NCBI GenBank assembly: GCA_024639035.1
Contig: JAHEJE010000210.1
Span: 1 to 5,317, forward strand
Direction: 5' to 3'
DNA: 5,317 nucleotides
Source of the DNA: Alphaproteobacteria bacterium
GTDB lineage: Bacteria; Pseudomonadota; Alphaproteobacteria; Rhizobiales; Aestuariivirgaceae
Numbering within the stretch: position 1 is the first letter of the stretch; each line of letters begins with the position of its first letter. The translations under genes were made by a program, and so were the position numbers. Below are positions 1 through 5,317 of the stretch, one piece after another. Under the pieces are notes generated by a model. That model saw only the letters and a program-made list of their open reading frames with translations. It searched no databases and was not told the DNA's origin.

Positions 1-972
1 GTCACCTTGATGGGCCTGTTGGCGTTTCCGGCCATGGCGCGGGCCAACTACAACAAGGAATTCGCCTCAGGTGTCATTTGCGCCGGCGGCACGCTGGGCA
101 TTCTGATACCGCCATCGATCATGCTGATCGTCTATGCGGCGATCGCCGAACTATCGCCGCTTCGGCTCTATGCCGCAGCGGTATTCCCGGGGCTGATGCT
201 GTCGGTCTTCTACATCATCTACGTGTTGGTACGCGCCAAGTGGAACCCGCTGATCGCACCGGCACCGAAGATGGACGATGCACCGTCGCGCGGTCGGATC
301 TACTTGAACCTGCTGACCTCATTTGTTCCTCTGACAATACTGATCATGCTGGTCCTCGGCTCGATCCTCGGCGGTCTGGCAACGCCTGCAGAGGCAGCCG
401 CCATGGGCGCGCTGGGCGGCCTGGTGCTGGCGGCCCTGTACCGTTCGCTGAGCTGGCAGAAAGTCAAGGAATCGGTGTTTCTCACCGCCAAGGCGACGTC
501 GTTCGTGTGCTGGATGTTCGTCGGATCCTGGACCTTTGCCTCGGTATTTTCCTACCTCGGCGGCCATGATGTCATCGAGCACTGGATTCTGTCGTTCAAT
601 CTTGCCCCGTGGCAGTTCCTGATCCTGTGCCAGGCGATCATCTTCCTGCTCGGCTGGCCCCTGGAATGGTCGGAAATCCTGATCATCTTCGTGCCGATCT
701 TCCTGCCGATGCTGGATAATTTCGGGGTCAATCCCTATTTCTTTGCCATGCTGGTGGCGCTCAACCTCCAAACCTCGTTCCTCACGCCGCCGATGGCCAT
801 GTCTGCTTATTACCTCAAGGGCGTGCTGCAGAACGAAATCGAACTGATGCAGATATTCAGGGGCATTCTGCCTTATCTGGCAATCGTCATATTCGCGATG
901 TTCCTGATGTATCAGTTCCCGGCCATTGCCCTGTGGCTGCCTGATTATCTGTTCGGCCCCTATTCTGCCTGA
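1..972 (+). CDS. TRAP transporter large permease, DctM family (5' end outside window)
   Basis: This is the membrane-embedded large subunit of a tripartite ATP-independent periplasmic transporter, which uses an ion gradient to import a solute delivered by a periplasmic binding protein (DctP), together with a small permease (DctQ). The frame is open from base 1, so the first roughly 100 residues of a usual 430-residue protein are missing and about 323 residues remain. Family signatures are visible: GGTLGILIPPS at about partial residues 29-39, GGLATPAEAAAMG at about 124-136, and NLQTSFLTPP at about 255-264. Hydrophobic segments recur near 56-78, 104-126, 161-184, 205-240 and 290-312. The LEWSEILIIFVPIFLPML and LQTSFLTPP stretches recall the mannitol/chloroaromatic-type subgroup (COG4664), from memory and not from a search. 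The DctP and DctQ genes are expected upstream. The stop is followed 23 bases later by the amidase start, which suggests co-transcription. Substrate cannot be read from the permease. Confidence 0.95.
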   Translation, partial: VTLMGLLAFPAMARANYNKEFASGVICAGGTLGILIPPSIMLIVYAAIAELSPLRLYAAAVFPGLMLSVFYIIYVLVRAKWNPLIAPAPKMDDAPSRGRIYLNLLTSFVPLTILIMLVLGSILGGLATPAEAAAMGALGGLVLAALYRSLSWQKVKESVFLTAKATSFVCWMFVGSWTFASVFSYLGGHDVIEHWILSFNLAPWQFLILCQAIIFLLGWPLEWSEILIIFVPIFLPMLDNFGVNPYFFAMLVALNLQTSFLTPPMAMSAYYLKGVLQNEIELMQIFRGILPYLAIVIFAMFLMYQFPAIALWLPDYLFGPYSA

Positions 973-979
973 GCCATCC

Positions 980-987
980 GGAGAGGA
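980..987 (+). promoter_or_regulatory. Ribosome binding site supporting a TTG start
   Basis: GGAGAGGA lies eight bases before the TTG at 996. It is the strongest purine-rich motif between the permease stop and the amidase. No ATG or GTG lies in frame near it, and the amidase family's N-terminal helix begins just after the TTG, so this site decides the start. Confidence 0.7.
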
Positions 988-995
988 CCGCACGG

Positions 996-2363
996 TTGTC
1001 GTATCACCTGTCAGCGCTCGCAGCCGCCGCACGGATCGGATCCGGGCTGTTGTCGTCGCGCGAACTGGTCACCGCCTGTCTCGGGCGGATCGAGGCAAGC
1101 GATGCCAACATCGGCGCCTGGGCCCATCTCGATCCTGAAAACGCCCTTGCCCAGGCCGATGCCCTCGACCGCATTCGCCAGAAGGGCCTGCCGATGGGGC
1201 CATTGCACGGCGTACCCGTCGGCATAAAGGATATTTTCGATACCGCCGGCATGCCGACCGAGTTCGGCTCCAAGATCCACCGGGGCCGGCAACCGGACCG
1301 CGATTGCGCCGCCGTGGCCAGGCTGCGCGATGCCGGCGCGGTGATCATGGGCAAAACGGTCACCACCGAGTTCGCCTTCCTCAATCCGGCCGACACCCGC
1401 AACCCGCACGATGCAAGCCGCACGCCCGGCGGCTCATCGAGCGGCTCTGCGGCAGCCGTGGCCGCCGGGCATGTGCCGCTGGCCCTTGGCAGCCAGACCA
1501 ACGGTTCGACCGTGCGTCCGGCATCGTTCTGCGGCATCTACGGGTTCAAGCCGAGTTACGGTGTGATCTCCCGCTCCGGCGTGCTGGAGACCTCGGTGAC
1601 GCTTGATCAGGTCGGGCTGTTCGCCCGGACGCTGGAAGACGTGGCGGCGCTTTGCGATGTGGTTGCCGGATACGACCCGCGCGACAAGGCCAGCTATCCC
1701 TACCCGCGCCCACAGTGCCTGCACGGCGCCCGCGCGCAAGTGCCGGCTAAACCGGACCTGGCCTATTTCGATCTGCCCTACCGCGATCTCATGTCCTCCG
1801 ACGCAACCAATGGGCTTGATGAGGTGCTCGAACGCCTGGGCGACAGGGTAAAGAAATATCCGGCCCCGGACATGTTTTCGCGCGCCATCGACTGCCACCG
1901 AATCATCCACGAATACGAGATCGCGCGCAACCTGGAACGCGAGATCGCCGAGCACTGGGACGATATCAGCGATACCCTGAAGCCTGTGCTTGAGCGCGGC
2001 CGCGCCCTGAGCAGCAAAGAGTACACCGAGGCCGTGCAACTTGTCGCCACTGCCCGCGCTGAATTCGCCGACATGTTCAACGACATCGATGCGGTGATAA
2101 CCGTCGGCGCCGCCGGCGAGGCCCCGCTTCGAACATCGGGAACCGGCGACCCGGTGTTCTGCACCATCTGGACATTCTGCGGCCTGCCGTCGGTGAGCCT
2201 GCCCCTGCTGGCCGGCAGCCAAGGTTTACCGATCGGGTTGCAATTGATAGGATCGTACCAAGGCGATGACCGGCTGATGCGTACCGCCCACTGGGTGGAG
2301 CAGCAATTGACCGCTGGTGAAAGAGAAGCCGAATCCTCGAGAACTCAGGAGCACGCGACATGA
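996..2363 (+). CDS. Amidase signature family hydrolase
   Basis: This is a probable cytoplasmic amidase (455 residues, a normal length for the family) that hydrolyses a carboxamide to an acid plus ammonia or an amine. The Ser-cisSer-Lys triad is readable: Lys78 in GVPVGIKD, Ser147 in GGSSSGSAAA, and nucleophile Ser171 in GSQTNGSTVRPASFCG. The 24-residue gap between the two serines matches malonamidase E2 and FAAH. The C-terminal CGLPSVSLPLL and GLPIGLQLIG segments complete the fold. The nucleophile loop has Asn170 where a Gly is usual. Translation starts at TTG, supported by GGAGAGGA upstream and by alignment of the N-terminus with the family. It follows the TRAP permease by 23 bases and overlaps the next gene by four. 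GatA (tRNA amidotransferase) belongs to the same family, but there is no gatB or gatC here and the transporter context argues for a catabolic enzyme. The substrate is unknown. Confidence 0.92.
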   Translation: MSYHLSALAAAARIGSGLLSSRELVTACLGRIEASDANIGAWAHLDPENALAQADALDRIRQKGLPMGPLHGVPVGIKDIFDTAGMPTEFGSKIHRGRQPDRDCAAVARLRDAGAVIMGKTVTTEFAFLNPADTRNPHDASRTPGGSSSGSAAAVAAGHVPLALGSQTNGSTVRPASFCGIYGFKPSYGVISRSGVLETSVTLDQVGLFARTLEDVAALCDVVAGYDPRDKASYPYPRPQCLHGARAQVPAKPDLAYFDLPYRDLMSSDATNGLDEVLERLGDRVKKYPAPDMFSRAIDCHRIIHEYEIARNLEREIAEHWDDISDTLKPVLERGRALSSKEYTEAVQLVATARAEFADMFNDIDAVITVGAAGEAPLRTSGTGDPVFCTIWTFCGLPSVSLPLLAGSQGLPIGLQLIGSYQGDDRLMRTAHWVEQQLTAGEREAESSRTQEHAT

Positions 2364-2560
2364 CACAGGACAGGGTCAAGATCGTTACCGGTCTGATCAG
2401 CACGATCATTCTCTTCGGCTTCATTCTCGGCCTGGCGCACAGCATATCGACCGGGTTCGCCGGCTTCTGGGGCGGCCTGCCGTTCTGGTTCATTGCCATC
2501 TTCGTTCTCAGCCTGGTCGCCTACGATTACTGGGACCAGTGCTTCCGCAAACGTGGTTGA
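2360..2560 (+). CDS. Small two-helix membrane protein, unknown function
   Basis: I do not recognise this 66-residue protein. It has two hydrophobic segments, about residues 8-27 (IVTGLISTIILFGFILGLAH) and 37-56, joined by a short Gly-rich turn. It ends with an aromatic and basic tail (YDYWDQCFRKRG), which by the positive-inside rule suggests both ends face the cytoplasm. No signal-peptidase site or enzymatic motif is visible. The start is well supported: AGGAG at 2347-2351 sits eight bases before the ATG, and the ATG overlaps the amidase stop as ATGA, typical of translational coupling. The dehydrogenase begins 12 bases after its stop. It is too short and has too few helices to be the TRAP small permease DctQ (about 160 residues, four helices). 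An accessory role in the transporter is possible, but this is only inference from position. Confidence 0.75.
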   Translation: MTQDRVKIVTGLISTIILFGFILGLAHSISTGFAGFWGGLPFWFIAIFVLSLVAYDYWDQCFRKRG

Positions 2561-2572
2561 GGGCCCGCATTA

Positions 2573-3538
2573 ATGCCGCAAAAACCGCGCATATGGGTCT
2601 CGCGCCGCCTGTCCGACAACGCCCTGGCACGTGCCAGGCGCGACTACGATGCCATCGTAAACGAAGACGACAGGGTTTATTCGGCTGACGAAATCGTTGC
2701 CATGAGTGGCAACGTCGATGCCATCCTCGCCTGCCATTCGGAAATCTTCGATGCCGATGTGGTCGCCCGCCTCGCCCCCGGCCTGAAGATCATCGCCAAT
2801 CATTCGGTGGGCGTCGATCATTGCGATCTCGAAGCGCTCGCCGGACGCGGTATCGTGGTGACCAACACGCCCGATGTGTTGTCCGATGCCACCGCCGAGA
2901 TCGCCATGCTGCTGATGCTCGGTGCCGCCCGGCGCGCGGTCGAGGGCGACCGCATGGTGCGCGGCGGCGAATGGACCAGCTGGAGCCCGTCGTTCATGGT
3001 CGGCAAGCAGGTGTCGGGCAAGCCGGTCGGCATTGTCGGCATGGGCCGCGTCGGACGGGCGATGGCCGAACGCTGCCGTGGCTTCGGCATGACGGTTCAC
3101 TACCACAACCGGACGCGGCTGGCCGAGAACCTCGAGCGCGGGGCAATCTACCACCGAACGCTGGAGGACCTGTTGCCGCAGGTCGAGTTCCTGTCCCTGC
3201 ACTGCCCGGCGACACCGCAGACCACCGGGCTGATCGGCGAGCAAGCCCTTGCGCTTCTGCCGCCCGGTGCGGTGCTGGTCAACACGGCCCGTGGCGCCCT
3301 GATCAGGGAAAACGATCTGATTGCGGCCCTGAACACCGGGCATATCGCAGCCGCGGGCCTCGATTGCTTTGCCGTGGAACCTGGCGGCAACCCCGGCTTC
3401 GCCGGCTTCGACAACGTCTTCATGCTGCCCCACATCGGCAGCGCGACCCGCGAGACCCGCGACGCCATGGGCTTCAGGGCGCTCGACAATCTCGATGCTT
3501 TTTTTGCCGGCGCCGCGCCCGGCGACCGGGTTGCCTGA
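2573..3538 (+). CDS. D-isomer-specific 2-hydroxyacid dehydrogenase (glyoxylate/hydroxypyruvate reductase-like)
   Basis: This is a cytoplasmic NAD(P)-dependent enzyme that interconverts a 2-oxoacid and a D-2-hydroxyacid; the best guess is glyoxylate or hydroxypyruvate reduction. Its 321 residues are a full family length. The N-terminal substrate-binding half includes HSVGVDHCD at 77-85. The Rossmann half has GMGRVG (156-161), and the catalytic residues are Arg240 (NTARGA), Glu269 (AVEP) and His287 (PHIGSAT). At the end of the second strand the sequence reads HYHNRTR (176-182), with no acidic residue to bind the NAD ribose but with arginines, which suggests NADPH preference. The start ATG has GAGGG at 2559-2563, nine bases upstream. 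It is the last gene of the operon-like block, and no clear terminator follows. Alternatives within the family include phosphoglycerate, phosphonate or 2-ketogluconate reductases; the family is certain and the substrate is not. Confidence 0.94.
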   Translation: MPQKPRIWVSRRLSDNALARARRDYDAIVNEDDRVYSADEIVAMSGNVDAILACHSEIFDADVVARLAPGLKIIANHSVGVDHCDLEALAGRGIVVTNTPDVLSDATAEIAMLLMLGAARRAVEGDRMVRGGEWTSWSPSFMVGKQVSGKPVGIVGMGRVGRAMAERCRGFGMTVHYHNRTRLAENLERGAIYHRTLEDLLPQVEFLSLHCPATPQTTGLIGEQALALLPPGAVLVNTARGALIRENDLIAALNTGHIAAAGLDCFAVEPGGNPGFAGFDNVFMLPHIGSATRETRDAMGFRALDNLDAFFAGAAPGDRVA

Positions 3539-3542
3539 GCCC

Positions 3543-3553
3543 GGCTGACAAGG
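3543..3553 (+). repeat. Direct repeat, copy 1 (GGCTGACAAGG)
   Basis: This 11-base sequence begins five bases after the dehydrogenase stop. It is identical to 3676-3686, which abuts the tRNA. The similarity extends to 14 bases with one mismatch (T or C, then TG). Confidence 0.75.
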
Positions 3554-3592
3554 TTGGCGAGGAATTTCTGCGGATTTCAACTGCTGTTGTGC

Positions 3593-3620
3593 TTGAACTT
3601 TGTTGAATCAACGTGATAAG
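3593..3620 (+). promoter_or_regulatory. Candidate sigma70-like promoter for tRNA-Thr (distal)
   Basis: TTGAAC (3593-3598) and GATAAG (3615-3620) are separated by 16 bases, and each matches its consensus at four of six positions. A transcript would start around 3627 and carry a leader of about 60 bases that includes the 3645-3669 hairpin. The call rests on weak matches alone. Confidence 0.3.
3602..3612. repeat. 11-base palindrome GTTGA-A-TCAAC, operator-like
   Basis: This is a perfect dyad of two 5-base arms around a central A. It lies between the -35-like TTGAAC (3593-3598) and the -10-like GATAAG (3615-3620), a position where a bound repressor would block the polymerase. The regulator is unknown. 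Confidence 0.45.
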
Positions 3621-3644
3621 AAGGCGCAAGTCGGTTTGGGGAAA

Positions 3645-3669
3645 CCTTGAAATGCACGTATTTTCAAGG
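3645..3669. repeat. Inverted repeat, 8-base arms CCTTGAAA / TTTCAAGG
   Basis: The arms at 3645-3652 and 3662-3669 are perfectly complementary around a nine-base loop. The left arm contains the second -35 candidate. The sequence after it, ATTTAAGG, is not a T-run, so it is not a standard terminator; an operator or a leader hairpin is more likely. Confidence 0.5.
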
Positions 3670-3676
3670 ATTTAAG
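3647..3676 (+). promoter_or_regulatory. Candidate sigma70-like promoter for tRNA-Thr (proximal)
   Basis: TTGAAA (3647-3652, five of six matches) and TTTAAG (3671-3676, four of six) are 18 bases apart. The start would fall only a few bases before the mature tRNA, which is common for single tRNA genes. It competes with the distal candidate, and both are weak. Confidence 0.3.
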
Positions 3677-3685
3677 GCTGACAAG

Positions 3686-3686
<1 letters not shown>
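3676..3686 (+). repeat. Direct repeat, copy 2 (GGCTGACAAGG)
   Basis: This is the second exact copy of the 11-base repeat. Its last base is the first base of the mature tRNA-Thr, so it forms the immediate 5' leader. The copies start 133 bases apart. Confidence 0.75.
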
Positions 3687-3760
<74 letters not shown>

Positions 3761-3839
3761 GCCTTGCCCCGGTTACACGGTTTGCGCGCGCCCACGGCGG
3801 TGCCGACGGGCCGACATCAAGCGCGAGGTTCTGCCGGCG

Positions 3840-5317
3840 ATGAATCGGATTACCGACCAGTTTGGCGCAATGCTGAACGAACGGCGCGCTCCCATCGTCG
3901 AATTCAACCGGGTCTCCTTCGTCATCGGCATCATGATGCTGTTGCTGACGGTGTTCATGTTTCCGCCGGCGGTCAGCGACATCATCGCCGACAATCCCGA
4001 TTGGAAGGTGTTCGCCGGATCGGCGTTCATCACCGGGTTTTTCGGCATGATGCTGGTGATGATGAGCCGCGGCAGCTGGTCGAACGAGGTCTCGCTGCGC
4101 GAGGGCTTCGTGCTGACCGTGGCCAGTTGGGTCGTCCTGGCCAGCGTCGCTGCGGTGCCGTTCCTGTTCCTCGGCCGCGGCCTGAGCGTGGTGGACGCCT
4201 GGTTCGAGGCGGTGTCGGGCCTCACCACAACCGGGTCGACCATCCTCACCGGGCTCGACGACCTGCCGCCGGGCATATTGCTGTGGCGTTCGCTGATTCA
4301 GTGGATCGGCGGCATCGGCATCGTCGTCATGGCGCTGATCATGCTGCCGTTTCTGAAGGTCGGCGGCATGCAGTTGTTCCAGACCGAGAGTTCCGACCGC
4401 AGCGACAAGTTCATGCCCCGGGCCCGCGAGGTGATGGGCCTGATCATGCTCACCTATCTGGCCCTGACCGTCGCCTGTGCGATCAGCTACCGGCTCGCCG
4501 GAATGACCACCTTCGATGCCCTGAACCACGCCATGACGACGGTGGCAACGAGCGGTTACTCGACCCACGATCAGTCGTTCGGATTCTTCAAGCAGCCGGC
4601 CATTCACTGGGTCGGGTTCTTCTTCATGCTGGCCTCGAGTCTTCCGTTGGTGTTGTACATCAAGTTTGTCCGCACCCGGTCGCTGAACGTGTGGCGCGAC
4701 CAGCAGGTACGTGGGTTTCTGAAAACGGTGGTGATCGTCATCACCGGCCTCACCCTGTGGCTGACCGCGCGCCCGGAAGTCGATTTCGCCGAGGCGCTGC
4801 GGACGGTCTGCTTCAACGCCATGGCGATCATCTCGACCACCGGCTATGCCGCCGGCGACTACACCGCCTGGGGGCCCGGAGCGGTGGGAACCTTCTTTGT
4901 GCTGATGTTCCTGGGCGGTTGCACCGGCTCGACGACCGGCGGCATCAAGGCATTCCGCCTGCAGGTCATGCTGATGGTGGCCTTGAGTTATATCCGCCAG
5001 CTGATGAGTCCGCACCGGGTGGTGGTGGCGACCTTCAACGAAAAGCGCATCACCGCCGAGATCGCCACCTCGGTGCTGGCCTATGTGACGGTGATGTTCG
5101 TCTCGGTGATGATATTCACCGTCTCGCTGTCGTTTTTCGGCCTCGACTTCATCACCAGCCTGTCCGGCGCCCTGACCTCGCTGGCCAATGTCGGCCCGGC
5201 ACTGGGCCCGACCATCGGCCCGGCCGGAAATTTCTCGACCCTGCCCGACGGCGCAAAGGTCCTGCTGATCATCGGAATGCTACTCGGCCGCCTGGAATTC
5301 TTCACCGTCCTGGTGGT
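3840..5317 (+). CDS. trkH: TrkH family potassium uptake channel subunit (3' end outside window)
   Basis: This is the inner-membrane K+ translocating subunit of the Trk system, gated by the cytoplasmic nucleotide-binding protein TrkA, which is not in the window. The frame is open to the last base and gives 492 residues. All four pore-loop filters are visible: SGLTTTGST (126-134), ATSGYSTH (236-243), STTGYAAGD (332-340) and ANVGPALGP (449-457). The gating-loop region GGCTGSTTGGIK is at 359-370, and WIGGIGIVVMALIMLPFLKVGGMQLF at about 155-180 matches E. coli TrkH closely. Residues GMLLGRLEFFTVLVV at the edge are near the family C-terminus, so only about ten residues should be missing. The ATG at 3840 has GAGG at 3825-3828, eleven bases upstream. 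This gives a cytoplasmic tail some 20 residues longer than in E. coli TrkH, and Met11 (3870) is an alternative start without a good binding site. KtrB/TrkG-type relatives are less likely. Confidence 0.95.
   Translation, partial: MNRITDQFGAMLNERRAPIVEFNRVSFVIGIMMLLLTVFMFPPAVSDIIADNPDWKVFAGSAFITGFFGMMLVMMSRGSWSNEVSLREGFVLTVASWVVLASVAAVPFLFLGRGLSVVDAWFEAVSGLTTTGSTILTGLDDLPPGILLWRSLIQWIGGIGIVVMALIMLPFLKVGGMQLFQTESSDRSDKFMPRAREVMGLIMLTYLALTVACAISYRLAGMTTFDALNHAMTTVATSGYSTHDQSFGFFKQPAIHWVGFFFMLASSLPLVLYIKFVRTRSLNVWRDQQVRGFLKTVVIVITGLTLWLTARPEVDFAEALRTVCFNAMAIISTTGYAAGDYTAWGPGAVGTFFVLMFLGGCTGSTTGGIKAFRLQVMLMVALSYIRQLMSPHRVVVATFNEKRITAEIATSVLAYVTVMFVSVMIFTVSLSFFGLDFITSLSGALTSLANVGPALGPTIGPAGNFSTLPDGAKVLLIIGMLLGRLEFFTVLV

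Larger units (their letters stand above)
3539..3685 (+). other. Intergenic spacer with dyads and direct repeats
   Basis: This 147-base spacer separates the dehydrogenase from the tRNA and is visibly AT-richer than its flanks. It contains no plausible gene. It holds two perfect inverted repeats (3602-3612; 3645-3652 with 3662-3669), five TTGAA/TTCAA pentamers, an 11-base direct repeat at its two ends, and two weak promoter candidates. Neither inverted repeat is followed by a run of T on either strand, so I do not call a Rho-independent terminator. Confidence 0.7.

Noticed and set aside
319..1032. Minus-strand open frame of 237 codons opposite the permease
   Set aside because: It is rich in Arg, Gln, His and Glu with no motif, and covers the clear DctM coding sequence.
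1434..2222. Minus-strand open frame of 262 codons opposite the amidase
   Set aside because: It lies wholly within the amidase, whose catalytic motifs are read on the plus strand, and has no family signature.
3499..3505. Run of seven T near the end of the dehydrogenase as a slippage or frameshift site
   Set aside because: The zero frame gives NLDAFFAG, the ordinary family C-terminus, and a normal stop follows, so no frameshift needs explaining.
3499..3530. GC-rich hairpin next to T7 as a terminator for the dehydrogenase gene
   Set aside because: It is inside the coding sequence and the T-run precedes the GC-rich part on the plus strand; read on the minus strand there is no gene for it to terminate.
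2570..3580. Minus-strand open frame of 336 codons opposite the dehydrogenase
   Set aside because: It mirrors the dehydrogenase almost exactly and shows no recognisable domain; it is an effect of GC-biased third codon positions.
2821..3606. Plus-strand alternative frame within the dehydrogenase
   Set aside because: Its Arg-rich, motif-free translation is a frame-shifted shadow of the dehydrogenase.

Overview
The window looks like a high-GC alphaproteobacterial chromosome segment, perhaps marine or from soil. The support is a strongly GC-rich third-codon bias, a tRNA-Thr(GGT) of the form common in Alphaproteobacteria with an encoded CCA, a TRAP transporter, and a TrkH of the proteobacterial type. 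Species cannot be named from the sequence alone. Everything recognised lies on the + strand.

Region 1 (1-3538) is a tightly packed, operon-like block. It holds the C-terminal three quarters of a TRAP transporter large permease (DctM family, closest in remembered character to the mannitol/chloroaromatic type), then an amidase-signature hydrolase that starts with TTG 23 bases later. A 66-residue two-helix membrane protein follows, whose ATG overlaps the amidase stop (ATGA). Last comes a D-2-hydroxyacid dehydrogenase of the glyoxylate/hydroxypyruvate reductase type, 12 bases further on. The simplest reading is uptake and catabolism of an organic acid or amide: TRAP imports it, the amidase releases ammonia or an amine, and the dehydrogenase interconverts a 2-oxoacid and a 2-hydroxyacid. 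The substrate is not determined by the sequence.

Region 2 (3539-3685) is the only real intergenic spacer. It is AT-richer than its surroundings. It contains two perfect dyads, five copies of TTGAA/TTCAA, an 11-base direct repeat at its two ends, and two weak sigma70-like promoter candidates for the tRNA. I see no convincing Rho-independent terminator there.

Region 3 (3686-5317) holds tRNA-Thr(GGT), and 79 bases later a TrkH potassium-uptake channel subunit that runs off the right edge with probably only about ten residues missing. No terminator is evident between the tRNA and trkH.

Nothing here is clearly a new defence, mobile or RNA-guided system. The less ordinary items are the organised spacer before the tRNA and the small membrane protein embedded in the catabolic operon.
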